Below the pieces are notes generated by a model. The model made no database searches. It worked only from the letters and a program-made list of their open reading frames with translations, and was not told the origin of the DNA. Shown here in pieces: positions 1 to 11,131 of a stretch of 64,000 bases of DNA (positions are counted from its first letter, which is position 1; each line of letters starts with the position of its first letter). The stretch lies in NCBI RefSeq assembly GCF_002575655.3, contig NC_053039.3, forward strand, positions 48,051,290 through 48,115,289, in the 5' to 3' direction. The stretch is from Aegilops tauschii subsp. strangulata (Eukaryota > Streptophyta > Magnoliopsida > Poales > Poaceae). Position numbers and translations under genes: made by a program.

Positions 1-407
1 GACACAACAATTGATCCTTGAGATCTCTTAGCCGTGTGCGGTGCCCCCCTCCACCATATTACACCTCGATAATACCGTTGCGGAGCTTAGGCGAAGCCCG
101 GCGTCGGTGGAACATCATCATCGTCACCACGCCGTCGTGCTGACGAAACTCTCCCTCAACACTGGGCTGGATCGGAGTTCGAGGGACGTCATCGAGCTGA
201 ACGTGTGTAGAACTCGGAGGTGCCGTACGTTCGGTACTTGATCGGTCGGATCGTGAAGACGTACGACTACATCAACCGCGTTGTGATAACGCTTCCGCTG
301 TCGGTCTACGAGGGTACGTGGACAACACTCTCCCCTCTCGTTGCTATGCATCACCATGATCTTGCGTGTGCGTAGGAAATTTTTTGAAATTACTACGTTC
401 CCCAGCA
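1..407 (+). mobile_element. 3' end of a Copia LTR (Angela/WIS/BARE1-like), truncated by the window edge
   Basis: The closing part matches the general design of the Angela LTR further right in this window: a GCGTAGGAAA stretch, AAATTACTACG and a terminus CCCCAGCA (usual form CCCCAACA). No primer-binding site follows 407, so this is more likely the end of a 3' LTR, or a truncated one, whose element lies to the left of the window. Family assignment is from memory of Triticeae LTRs. It has no coding role; short open frames across it are chance. Confidence 0.6.
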
Positions 408-527
408 GTGCGGGTAGCAGCGAATTAGCGCCGCCTCTTCCATCCTCAGCCGCCAGCTCGCCGACCGCCCTCTCCATCCCCGGCCTCGATCTTGCCAGCA
501 CCCGCCCACTCCATCCCCGTCCACGAT
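408..527. other. GC-rich flank left of the solo LTR
   Basis: C-rich sequence ending in ACGAT, the left target duplication of the solo LTR at 528. It was continuous with the DNA resuming at 4383 before that insertion. No gene is recognised. Confidence 0.4.
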
Positions 528-2676
528 TGTGACGCCCCCGATTTGACCGTACACTAATCATGCACGCAAATGTGTACGATCAAGATCAGGGACTCACGGG
601 AAGATATCACAACACAACTCTACAACATAAATAAGTCATACAAGCATCATAATACAAGCCAAGGGCCTCGAGGGCTCGAATACAAGTGCTCGATCATAGA
701 CGAGTCAGCGGAAGCAACAATATCTGAGTACAGACATAAGTTAAACAAGTTTGCCTTAAGAAGGCTAGCACAAAAGTAGCAACGATCGAAAAGGCAAGGC
801 CTCCTGCCTGGGACCTCCTAACTACTCCTCGAAGCCGAACTCCATGTAGAATCATCCTCGGGATCTCTAGCTCCTGGACTCCAGCATCTGGTTGCGACAA
901 CCAGGTATAGAAAGGGGAAAAGAGGGAGAAAAGCAACCGTGAGTACTCATCCAAAGTACTCGCAAGCAAGGAGCTACACTACATATGCATGGGTATATGT
1001 GTAAAGGACCATATCGGTGGACTGAACTGCAGAATGCCAGAATAAGAGGGGGATAGCTAATCCTGTCGAAGACTACGCTTCTGGCCACCTCCATCTTGCA
1101 GCATGTAGGAGAGAGTAGATTGTAAGTTCACCAAGTAGCATCGCATAGCATAATCCTACCCGGCGATCCCCTCCTCGTCGCCCTGTTAGAGAGCGATCAC
1201 CGGGTTGTATCTGGCACTTGGAAGGGTGTATTTTATTCAGTATCCGGTTCTAGTTGTCATAAGGTCAAGGTACAACTCCGGGTCGTCCTTTTACCGAGGG
1301 ACACGGCTATTCGAATAGATAAACTTCCCTGCAGGGGTGCACCACATAACCCAACACGCTCGATCCCATTTGGCCGGACACACTTTTCTGGGTCATGCCC
1401 GGCCGCGGAAGATCAACACGTCGCAGCCCCACCTAGGCTCAACAGAGTGGTCAACACGCCAGTCTAAATCCTATGCGCGCAGGGGTCTGGGCCCATCGCC
1501 CATTGCACACCTGCATGTTGCGTGCGCGGCCGGAAGCAGACCTAGCCTAGTAGGCGTTCCAGTCCAATCCGGCGCGCGTCGCTCCGTCGCTGACGTCAAG
1601 AAGAGCTTCGGCTGATACCACGACGTCGGGATACCCATAACTACTCCCGAGTAGATGGTTAGTGCGTATAGACCAAATGGCCAGACTCAGATCAAATACC
1701 CAGAACTCGTTAAGCGTGTTATTTATCCGCGAACGCCGACCAGGGCCAGGCCCACCTCTCTCCTAGGTGGTCTCAACCTGCCCTGTCGCTCCGCCATAAA
1801 GTAACAGTCGGGGGCCGTCAGGAACCCAGGCCCACCTCTACCGGGATGAAGCCACCTGTCCTTTCAGCCCCCTTATCAGAATCACTTGCGGGTACTCCTC
1901 GAGCCGACCCGACTTTAGTCACCACATGTGTCATGTATATAATGTATATAGTGTATACCCATGATCACCTCCCGAAGTGATCACGGCCCAATAGTATAGC
2001 ATGGCAGACGGAGAAGAGTGTAGGGCCACTGATGGAACACTAGCATCCTATACTAAGCAGTAGGATAGCAGGTAAGGGTAACAACTGTAGCAACAATGAC
2101 AGGCTATGCATCAGGATAGGATTAACGGAAAGCAGTAACATGCTACACTACTCTAATGCAAGCAGTATAGAGAAGACTAGGCGATATCTGGTGATCAACG
2201 GGGGGGCTTGCCTGGTTGCTCTGGCAAGTAGGAGGGGTCGTCAACTCCGTAGTCGAACTGGGCAGCAGCAGTGTCGGTCTCGTAGTCTACCGGAGAGAAG
2301 AGGGGGGAAGAAACAGTAAATACAATGCAAACATAAGCATGACGATGCATGACATGACAATGAACAGTGCCAGGTGTGTCCTAACGCGACAGTAGGTGGT
2401 ATCGGCGAAGGGGGCGAACATCCGGGAAAGTATTCCCGATGTTTTGCGTTTTCGGACAGATGGACCGGAGGGGGAAAGTTGCGAGTTCGATAGGTTTGGG
2501 AGGTGTGGTGGACGAACGGACTGCGTATCCGGATTCGTCTCGTCGTTCTGAGCAACTTTCATATACAAAGTTTTTCCATTCGAGCTACGGATTATTTTAT
2601 ATTAATTTTTAAAGATTTAAATCATTTTAGGATTTATTTAATTAATTTATTCAACATTATCCAGAACAGTAAAATA

Positions 2677-2706
2677 TGACGTCAGCATGATGTCATGCTG
2701 ACGTCA
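2677..2706. promoter_or_regulatory. Perfect 14-bp inverted repeat built on two TGACGTCA sites, inside the solo LTR
   Basis: Arm TGACGTCAGCATGA (2677-2690), a 2-bp centre TG, then the exact reverse complement (2693-2706). TGACGTCA is the core bound by plant bZIP factors of the TGA/as-1 type. A regulatory role within the LTR is inferred. Confidence 0.5.
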
Positions 2707-2809
2707 GCAGTCAACAGGGGTTGACTGGGTCAAACTGACGCGTGGGTCCAGTGGGACCCACCTGTCATACTCTGCTAGGTTAACTAGGGTTTAGGTTAAA
2801 CTAATTACT

Positions 2810-2935
2810 ATTTATTTAAACTAACAGGTTAATTAGATTAATTAAATATGATTAATTAACTTAATTAATTAATTAATTAATAAAATTATTATTATTTTTA
2901 TTATTAATATTATTATTATTATTTTTAAAAAAAAA
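2810..2935. repeat. Low-complexity AT-rich tract (TTAA and ATT repeats)
   Basis: Runs of TTAATTAA followed by ATT/ATTT repeats, directly before the GC-rich part of the solo LTR. Simple sequence, no gene. Confidence 0.7.
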
Positions 2936-4387
2936 CGTTCTGGGCGGGCCCCATGTGCCATAGGCACAAGGGCCATAGCGGATTCGGGCAGCGGTTAACG
3001 GGGCGGGCGCTGGTTACGGGCGCTCGTGCCCGAGGCCACCAGGGGCGGGGAGCAAGCCAGGAGGGCGCGCGCCGGTGGCCACGGCGCGGCTGGAGCCGGG
3101 GGGAACCGGTGGCCGGAGGCAGCGCAGAGGGGCGAAGGGAGCAGGGGGCGTGGGCGAGGCAGACGTCAGGGCGGCCGTGATGGCCAACGGTGCGGCGACG
3201 TCGGTGGCGCAGGGGACGAAGTGCGGGGCCGGCGACGAGTAGGCCCGCAGGCGACAGAGGAGCAACAGCAGGGGTGGACGCGGTCAGGGGCGGCGATGCG
3301 CGCCGCGGGCGGGCGTGGAGGCCAGGGAGCGCCAGGCGGGGCGCCCGTGGGATGCGCCGGGCGTGAGCGGGGGGGTGGTGTCCAACGGGGCAGGGGGAGG
3401 AGAAAGGAGAGGGAGCATGGGGAGGCGCTCACATCTGTGCCGTAGGGTACATGGCAACGGGGCGCGAGGTGGGGGACGGGGACGACGTGCGGCGCAGGGG
3501 AAGACGAGGAGGCAGTCCGGCGACGGCGTGGCGGTTCCAGGGCGAGGTCAGCTCCGGGTGGCGGCGATCCGGTGACGGGGCCACGGGTGGTGGCTCGGGC
3601 CGGGGTTGTCGAGGTCGACGCGGGGAGGCGAGGTGGCGGAGGAGGTGGTCGAGGTCCGGCGAAGGGCAGCACCAGCGTCGGGGCGCGGGGAAGGGGGGGT
3701 CGACGCGGGCGTCGAGGCGATGGGGGCGTCCGGCGACGGGGGCGAGGCGGCGGCGTCGCGGTCGTTGCCCCGATCCAGATGGGATTGGGGAGTGGGGGAG
3801 CGAGGGAGTGGGGAGGTGGGGGTTAGGGTTTTCTGTCGGGGTGGGGATAAGGGGAGTGGGGTGGCCGGTTGGTCCTGGTGGGCCGGTCGGGTGGCCGTGC
3901 GGCCTGGAGGCCTGCTGGGCCGGTTGGTCCAGCGTGGTGGGGGGGTTTGTTTCCTTTTTCTTTTTTTATTTATCTTTTCTCTTTTTTTGTTCTATTTAAT
4001 TTTGTTTTATAAATTATAAATATTGCACTATAATTAGTGGTTTAAAATATGTCACTACCACAAAAGTTTGGCAACTTTAATTAAATTAGTTAGAATAATT
4101 TTCTATTGAAAAGGTATTTAAATAATAGTTTAAGCCTCTGATTTAATTGCTTTAGTGTATTCAAATTCTTTATAAAAAAATGATTTCTCCAACAATATTA
4201 CTCATGAATTATTTGTGATAGTTTGTACTTTTTAGTTTTGATTTTTGAAAATTTTAAATTTTGACTTTGATTTAAATTTGAATATGAACCGGCTTTGACT
4301 CGAGTGAGATTAGCAACAGTAATGATGGTGACCTGGCATCATTAGCAGGGGATTACTGTAGCTTAATTATCCGGGCGTCACAACGAT

Positions 4388-4849
4388 CCCGCCGGCGCCA
4401 CCCTCCAATCCCCTGACTCGAGCCCGCTCGTCTCGAGCGCAACACGCCACGCCATGCCTCCCGCGAGGTCGCCGACGCGCAGATCGGCCCTCTCGAGCTC
4501 CTGGAGTCGGACGCCAGCGCCGCACCCTCCCATCCTCTGCCTCCCACGAGGTCGCAACCAGTAGGTGGAGGGGAGCGGTGAACGGCGAAGAAAGCCGCGA
4601 GATGGGATTGGGAGGCAGGAGAAGGCCGGCGGCGCGTGGTGAGGGGCGGAGCGGGGCAGGAGGCGGCCGGCGGCGCGAGGGGCGTAGCAGGAGGTGGGCG
4701 GGGCGGGGCGGAGCGGAGCGCCGCGAGGTAAAGCGCCGCGAGGACGGGGAGTCTGGATAAGATGAAACAGATGAATCGCGGGTTGAATACATAAAGATGT
4801 AGGTTTTTTTCTAAAACGAAACGTTTTTTTCAATATCACGGGCACCCGA
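4388..4849. other. GC-rich DNA right of the solo LTR, no gene recognised
   Basis: Continuation of the flank interrupted at 527. Long open frames exist on both strands because GC content is high; none has a recognisable domain. Possibly the 5' part of a degraded gene, but nothing supports a specific call. Confidence 0.3.
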
Positions 4850-4960
4850 ATTAGTACCACCTCGGGTATATGTTTTAAATTCGAACTGAAATCGTAAATT
4901 CACGGGAAGAAGCGTATTGTGACGGTGAACCCGACAAAGTCAATCCGTGCTTTATTATTA
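4850..4960 (+). repeat. Dispersed 110-bp repeat, copy 1 of 3
   Basis: Starts TTAGTACCACCTCG and ends CTTTATTATTA, with a conserved middle containing GTGACGGTGAACCC. Related copies lie at 6136-6240 and 10345-10456, all in the same orientation. Copy 1 is followed at once by a Helitron-like end. The parent element is not identified. Confidence 0.7.
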
Positions 4961-4989
4961 CTAGTAAAAGGGCCCGTGCGTTGCAACGG
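4961..4989 (-). mobile_element. Helitron-like 3' terminus
   Basis: Read on the minus strand, the sequence forms a GC-rich hairpin (GTTGCAACGCACGGGC) a few bases before CTAG followed by T, the CTRR-plus-hairpin signature of Helitron 3' ends. The 5' TC end was not located, so element length is unknown. Confidence 0.35.
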
Positions 4990-6135
4990 AAAAAAATATC
5001 ACACGTGGTTTAAGATCTTAGCAATCCAATCACCGACTTGCATATGTCTAGTTCATTCACTCCCGTGTCCAACCCGCTCAAGTGCCCATTGCATCTGGCT
5101 ACAACGATTCCACGAGCCCTCTCGCGGGGGCGACGAGTGTCGTCTGACCCCAGACGAACCGATGTATGTCCCTCCGATATCTTCTTAGCGTGTCCCTCAT
5201 CCTCGTCTCTCCCCCCCATTGCTCTTCCCACACTCTCGATTCCTTCTCCCTATCCAGCGGGGAACTACCACCATGAGCAGCACTCCCAGTCCCCCTCTCA
5301 ACGGTCCAGATCGGATCGGATCGAGGCCACCACCTTCTTCCTCTCTTCCTTCACCATGAGCAGTAGCAAAAGCAAGGAGGCCGCCGCCTTCCAGGTCACC
5401 AGTCGCCGTCGCCCATCCCGGGCCGTCCCTCTCCTTATTCCCTTGCTTCCTCTTCCCAATTGCGAGATTAATCTCTGTTTTACTAATTTTATGAAACGAA
5501 ACTGCAATTAGTAATAGGATCTTCAACGGGCATGTGTTCCTCCTTTGATTAATATATTATGCAATGCTGATCGGGAATTAAAGTGCTAAATTTTTTCTAT
5601 GTCCGATCAGGATTCCTTCAACAATTAGAGATTTCATTTTTTCCTCCTTTGGCTTTGATCAATTCCATCCCTTTCATTCCTTTTTTGGCTTTCCTTCCTT
5701 CATTATTCTGTCAGATTTGAACGGTCCCATGAGAGCCTGCCTTACTTAATTAGAGATTCGGCTTTCCTTCCATTGTTCTTCTCTCTCAGATTTGAATGGT
5801 CCCCCATGAGAGCCGCTTAGTTCTCACACCCTTCGCTCATTAATTCATGTGACGGCTGCTTGACAACAAGAAAAACTTAAAGGCGTATATAAATTGGGAG
5901 GATTTAATGTAAGGGGGCGAGGTGGGACTATATTATGCATAATAGTAATTTTTTGTCTCTCCTTATGTGGGTCGGCTTCATTGAGCCCAGCGCAGGCTGC
6001 CTCCGCCTTGCCTTACGTGGATATAAGTGGGCCGGCTTGGAAATATAACGTCAGCCCAAAAGCTCATCGCTCGAGGGAGCAGTTTAACCTGCGAAGCATG
6101 GACTGGAGCAGTTTAACAAGAAAAAAGGTCAGAGA
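4990..6135. other. Repeat-like DNA, no gene recognised
   Basis: Contains a pyrimidine-rich stretch and an ATG-led frame at 5038-5511 (plus strand) with no recognisable domain. Short motifs such as CTTTCCTTCCAT recur between 5640 and 5800. I see no supported gene. Confidence 0.3.
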
Positions 6136-6240
6136 ATAGTACCACCTCGGATGTAGGTAAAAAAAACAGAAAGCGTAAATTCCCGGGAAGAAGCGCATCG
6201 TGACGGTGAACCCACGGAGTCAATCCGTACTTTATTATTA
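6136..6240 (+). repeat. Dispersed 110-bp repeat, copy 2 of 3
   Basis: Starts TAGTACCACCTCGG and ends TTTATTATTA, more diverged in its first half than copies 1 and 3. About 22 bp further on is a second GCCCGTGCGTTGCA motif like that after copy 1, here without a clean CTRR end. Confidence 0.65.
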
Positions 6241-9200
6241 AAAAAAATAGCACATAGCACATATGCCCGTGCGTTGCACCGGGAGAGAAAATCTATGTGT
6301 ACTTAAATTAAATGTAATGGGAAGCGGAGTGGAGCTAGCAGCAACCGTATCTGAATTAAAAAGACTTACTCTTTGCCGCTGTACTAAAAACCTTCAGGAT
6401 TCATGTCGCGCCAGTCCAAAGGCTTCGGAGGCTTCCTGTCGCTCCCATCCTCTTTGCCACTGGGCGAAGGAACTTACAATTCTCCTCTCTGGAAGCATAT
6501 GTAGCTTCAAGTAGTTGAAGGTATGTGGATGCAGAGGAAGATGAGTATATGTTGAATGTTAATGTAATCGTAATCTAGAGATTATTATCAGCAAAATGGT
6601 ACATTTGCTATGCTAAAATTGGTTAAAAAAAATGGTTTAATGGTAGCCTGTTGTATCACAGATCATAATACTGCTATAAATTTGTGTAAGCAAAAAACAA
6701 AAAGAAACATGAACTGCCATATTCAAATTCTATCAAACCAAGATACTGTTATTCATAAATATCTAGTGTAGATAACAATGCCCAATCTGCACGAATAGAA
6801 TAGTGGTTAGGAGAACCAGTTAATTTTCTTGGAAAAACATACCGAAAAATAGAAGTGATGGAGTGTAGCAGATAATCAATAATGTGTTGGAACATTCATT
6901 CACATAGTAATAATCTATCAAATGCTAGCAGTAATGTTTCTCGCGGGATGGGCCAAAAACATCAAAGTAAACTATAGGCATCATCAACCTAAGATAGTAT
7001 CAATGTTACTAAACACATACCTTAAAGTGCAACATGACTGTTAGTGTTTGATAGGTTGGTATGTGCCTCCTTAAACGCTGACCGGACTTGGGTCCACCTT
7101 GGCGCCCTCAGCTCACCCACCTCCTCATCCTTATTTTCAGTTAGTACCACGTACTCCCTGCCCTATAAGCTTAGCAGCATGTGCACCCGCTCCTGCAACA
7201 CCAAGCCCACCGACCCAAAATTACACTATGAAGCATCACAAACTACAAGATGTTACAACAAGAACAACATTCAGGTCTACAGCAAAATTGAAGTCCACTC
7301 AATCATTTGTAATACATAACTTAGAAATATGTATTGACAATCAGAAGTGCTTCCTGTAAAAAAAATCTCAGAGGTTCTGCACCTGCAGGAACTTCCTTTT
7401 GAGTCAGAGACATGTAGACATGGCGGATTCCGCTGATTTTGGAGCGATTCCTACACGAAGCTCCTTGAACTGAAGAATGCGACAATAGCAAACCCATCAA
7501 CTTGGTGCTTCACTATTTTCATTCAAATCAGCCACCTATGCAGGAAGGAACTAAAAGGGGAGGAGGGCGGACGGGTGAAATTTAAGAAATAAAGCTTTCG
7601 TATGTGCAACATCTCCATATGTTCCGACGTTCAACTTTTTTATTTAAAAAATGGGTCACAGCTTTAAATAACAAAACTGAATCACCTACAATTCATGATG
7701 TCACACAATGCTAACAATATATGAAGTTTTACCCATATCAAATGTTAAATGAATAATCACTTTCTAATTTAAAAGAGATACAGAGTTCAGAATAGTATGA
7801 TGAATAAAAAAATGAAAATCAACTATGAGACACGAATGTCAGGTGGCTTGCTATGTTTTGTAGCACCGATCTCCATTACCAAAATTGAGATGCTGAGAAA
7901 TAGGATTAAGAACTAAAAAATCAACAAAGCTTATCAAAAGATATGAAAATGTTACCGTATAATTATCAGACCATCGAATTGATCCTTTTTCAGATGTAGA
8001 ATTCGTCATATTAGGCAATAGGATCAATGGACTCCTTGTGGGCTGACATTGAGAAGCATACAATGGTAATACAATTCACCAGATTAGCAACTCAAGTCCT
8101 TAACCCATGCCACTTCCTTTGTTAATTAGCAAAGCCAACTCCAATATGTCCGCTAAAGCATTGTCCATCTGCAATGTCCTGTTTAAGAAATTAAGACATC
8201 AAATTAAGCATAGGAGGCCACTCCAGTTCTGTTATCAAACTGCGGTGATGTTTCAGGTCCTTAATCAAATTACATTTGAAAAATTGTCAGAACAAATTAG
8301 ATAAAATTAAACTATTAATTACTCATGTCTATATGATGACCCAAGCAAGGTGGCAACCAGAGTATGTCGGAATAGCTTTATTGAGTGCTTATATATCATG
8401 GCCCAGAATTGAAGGATATATGAAAAAAAAGTGTAGGAAGATAGAAGTAGATCAATAACAAAGTATCTAAAATTACCATACGTGCGAGATGTCAATGAGC
8501 CTCAAATGCAAGCAGTGCCCTGTCGAGCACATAGGCTGGAGCTAGGAGGCAAACCATGATATATGTGTAGATGTTTCATCTGCACAACGGATCTATATTT
8601 GGCTCACTGTTTTGTGATTTTCCTAAAGTAGCTAATTTGTCATCGACTTTATCCATTAAATCTCCATCACGTATGTCAAATTCCTGAACATGGAGACCGT
8701 CTGCCTGTAGCTAGCCTCTACAAAATAACCGGAGAAAAATGCATCTATCAGTGAGAAATAAACTTTTAGCAGTGTAAGTTTCCAGCCATATCAATCCTCG
8801 CTTTGAGACTTTCGACAGAGATCGGTTGAGGAGCTACAACTGTCTGTCAGGCTCGAGAGCCAGCAGCACAAACGACATGTACGTACCGCCAATAGCAAGA
8901 CCAATGATGCCACGCTGGACGCTAATGGTTTTAGGCCTAGCACAGACGGACGGCGACGTCGACCTGGGAGACTCACGGCGGTCGTTGGGACCGTGCTGGC
9001 GGCGGCGGCGGCGCACCGCGTAACTCTAGAGAGGGACGGGGGATCGAGCGAGACGGGATTTTGGAATTAGGCATCGACGGATTAATAGATGGCTTCTGAA
9101 TATCATGACAGAGACGGACATAGAGATAATTGAGAGAGAGGCGTCCCCAGCAGCTAGCTCAACCGACGTCGCTGCTTGTCGATACCTCAAACACCTGCAA

Positions 9201-9585
9201 CTTGTAGCAGAAAAATCAGAGAAGGAAGCGCAGCAGCAGCTCCTCCGATGCAAGCGTTGGCTGCCATCACCGGAGGGGAGGGTGGGATGCAACAGAGCAC
9301 GGATCAATTAACACATAAACCATACCAAAAAATTGAGCTCAAACAGTAGCAAGTTGATGAGCACGGGAGGCACATGGACCTCAAACAGTACCAATTTTTT
9401 TCATCTTTCAGTAGCAGCTCCCAAAATTCAAGATTGAACAATTGAACTAACAACTGCAGTTCAGTCAGGCATCAATTCAACTAACAAATTCATGGTTAAC
9501 CTTGCTGTTCAATTCAAGGAACAATCAACACCTCAATGCCTCAATGGCCATGAACAAGAGTAGAGAGAGGAGGGGGTGAACTCAC
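6241..9585. other. AT-rich intergenic DNA, no gene recognised
   Basis: I see no conserved domain, RNA gene or complete mobile element. A plus-strand frame at 9105-9311 has protein-like composition (acidic start, then a Lys/Glu/Gln-rich stretch), and a GC-rich patch lies at 8940-9060, but neither can be assigned. Confidence 0.35.
9105..9311 (+). CDS. Unassigned short frame with protein-like composition
   Basis: A 68-codon ATG frame whose middle is Lys/Glu/Gln-rich and helix-prone. It could be an exon fragment of an unrecognised or degraded gene. The minus strand is also open here, and there is no homology evidence, so it may be chance. Confidence 0.15.
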   Translation: MTETDIEIIEREASPAASSTDVAACRYLKHLQLVAEKSEKEAQQQLLRCKRWLPSPEGRVGCNRARIN

Positions 9586-9885
9586 CTGACAGAAAGGAGG
9601 AAGCTCCATGGGTGGTGCGTCCTAAGCTGCAGCAAGGCAAGGTCGACGCCTCCTCCCTCAAGCATCCAATCCTTGCCCTGCACATCTAACATGGAGGATC
9701 AAACCAAATATTAGAGAGAGAAAGTGGGGAGAGATAGGAGAGGGGATGAACTCACCCCACGGCCACCGGACGGAGAAGCAGCATCCTGGAGACAGAGCTG
9801 CGCGTGGCAGCGTGGTGGGTGTCGGAGAGGAGGCGCCGGAGGCGCCGGAGCCCACCAGTGTGGAGGCGCATGAAACCCTAGCCAT
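9586..9885 (-). CDS. Candidate two-exon gene fragment, function unknown
   Basis: On the minus strand an ATG at 9885 opens a 130-nt exon (9756-9885) rich in Ser, Gly, Ala and Thr, resembling an organelle-targeting start. It ends at a GTGAG donor. A second putative exon (9586-9685) follows an AG acceptor and ends at another GTGAG donor. Splice signals and codon-like composition are the only support; no domain is visible, and the two donor regions resemble each other, so a local duplication is possible. It is either the 5' end of a degraded gene or fortuitous. Confidence 0.2.
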
Positions 9886-10344
9886 GGTGAGGGATTAAAG
9901 TCATCGCTGGTGGCCGGGAGAGGCGAATCCCGCTGGGGTAAAAGACCCAGCAGAGCAATGCGAGCTCGGCCCGGTGCTGCGCGGTGGCGGAATTCACCAG
10001 AGAACGCCGGAATTGGCTGTCATCTGTGGCGGAGGAGATGTGTCCAGGGAGAGAGAGAGGGTCGTGGGAGAGAGAGTTGGATGGGTGGGGGATCGCATTG
10101 ATGTGGGAGGGGCAAAGGCCGCCGGAGGTGAGGTTTGGGAGGGACGATGCGATGGGTGGCAGCGGTAGCGGCGATCCAGCGACATGCTTGGCCTATGACG
10201 ATGATTACTACGAAGAAAGAAAAGCACGACGGACGATATAGTTGGGCTTGATTCGCTGTGTCAGCTCATGGGCTGGTTCGTTCGCTAGGCCTATCTGGGT
10301 ACCGAAGGAAACTGAACTGCGAAAACGAAACCGGGCGGATGAAA
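9886..10344. other. GC-rich DNA without recognised gene
   Basis: Overlapping short frames on both strands without domains. It leads into the third copy of the 110-bp repeat. Confidence 0.3.
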
Positions 10345-10456
10345 TTTAGTACCACCTCGCTTATACGTTTTAAATTCAAATTAAAAGCGTAAATTCACAG
10401 GAAGAAAACGTATTGTGACGGTGAACCCGACAAAGTCGATCCGTGCTTTATTATTA
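10345..10456 (+). repeat. Dispersed 110-bp repeat, copy 3 of 3
   Basis: Starts TTTAGTACCACCTCG and ends TTATTATTA. It is close to copy 1 in its second half (GTGACGGTGAACCC, GATCCGTGC). Unlike copies 1 and 2 it is not followed by a Helitron-like end. Confidence 0.7.
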
Positions 10457-11131
10457 GGGAAAGATTAGGGAAAGATTTGTCAAATTTGCCTCCCGAGCGG
10501 CCGGAAAAAAAGGAAAATTTTGGTCCCCCCGTTACCAAAAAGGAAACCGCCGGTCCCCCACACCCAAACGCGCACCAGGCGGGCGCCCTGGAGCGGCCAG
10601 CTCCGCCAATCGATCACGCCTCCACTCCAGCGCTAGAAAAGCTATCTCTCCTCCTCTCCTGTCCTTTCCTCCTTCCCCAAAAATCTTATTCTTCCCCACC
10701 AAAACTGGTTGTCTGCTAAGGAAAAACCCTAAATCGCCATGGCAAGGAGAATAAGCTGAGATCCAAACTGAGGAAATCAAGGGAAAAAGCTGCAACAAAA
10801 ACCTGTGAGTTCCCCCTTCTCATATCCCTCCCCTTCCCCTCTAGGCATGTTGATCCTCCCTGCCTGTTGTTCTCTCAACCTCCTTGTGGAGATCTTGCTA
10901 CCAGAAAAAAAAATCCCCAGGCACTGAAGCCAACAGACCCCCCTTTACTATGTGTTATGTATGAACTCCTGTACCATCTTTTGCATAGTATGTGCAATTC
11001 TGGGGGGTGAAAAAGAAAGAAGATTGATGGACCATAAAACCAGCAAAAACATGTGGAACTAGGTGAAAACCTTCATGTGCCAACTTTTGCATACTATGTG
11101 CAACTAGAGAAGCCTTGATGTACCAACTATA
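10457..11131. other. Left part of the TGTGCAACT-rich element complex
   Basis: Holds CCCGAGCGGCCGG followed by ATTTTGGTCCC (about 10492-10530); the same pair recurs in the same orientation at about 17091-17132, suggesting related element borders. A leader-like pyrimidine-rich stretch and an ATG with an immediate stop follow (about 10740). From about 10980 the words TGTGCAACT and GCCAACT recur. Confidence 0.35.

Larger units (their letters stand above)
528..4382. mobile_element. Solo LTR, 3,855 bp, with perfect 5-bp target site duplication
   Basis: The block opens with TGTGACGCCC and closes with GGGCGTCACA, a perfect 10-bp inverted terminus of the TG...CA type used by LTRs. It is flanked on both sides by ACGAT (523-527 and 4383-4387). 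There is no internal polyprotein, primer-binding site or second LTR, so the simplest reading is a solo LTR left by recombination between the two LTRs of a retrotransposon, probably Gypsy because of the length. Inside are a palindrome (2677-2706), an AT-rich stretch (about 2810-2935), a very GC-rich stretch (2944-3930) and a T-rich stretch. Overlapping open frames in the GC-rich part are composition artefacts. I do not assign a family name. Confidence 0.78.

Noticed and set aside
2953..4019. Overlapping Arg/Gly/Ala-rich frames on both strands
   Set aside because: They lie in the GC-rich part of the solo LTR, are open in several frames at once and show no domain; composition explains them.
4366..4860. 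Minus-strand frames of 140-160 codons after the solo LTR
   Set aside because: Three frames are open together in GC-rich DNA and they cross the LTR border; no domain.
4854..4900. Possible U3-like Pol III promoter in the 110-bp repeat
   Set aside because: The USE-like word is present, but the TATA position 24 bp on is not TATA-like and there is no terminator; kept only as a weak finding.
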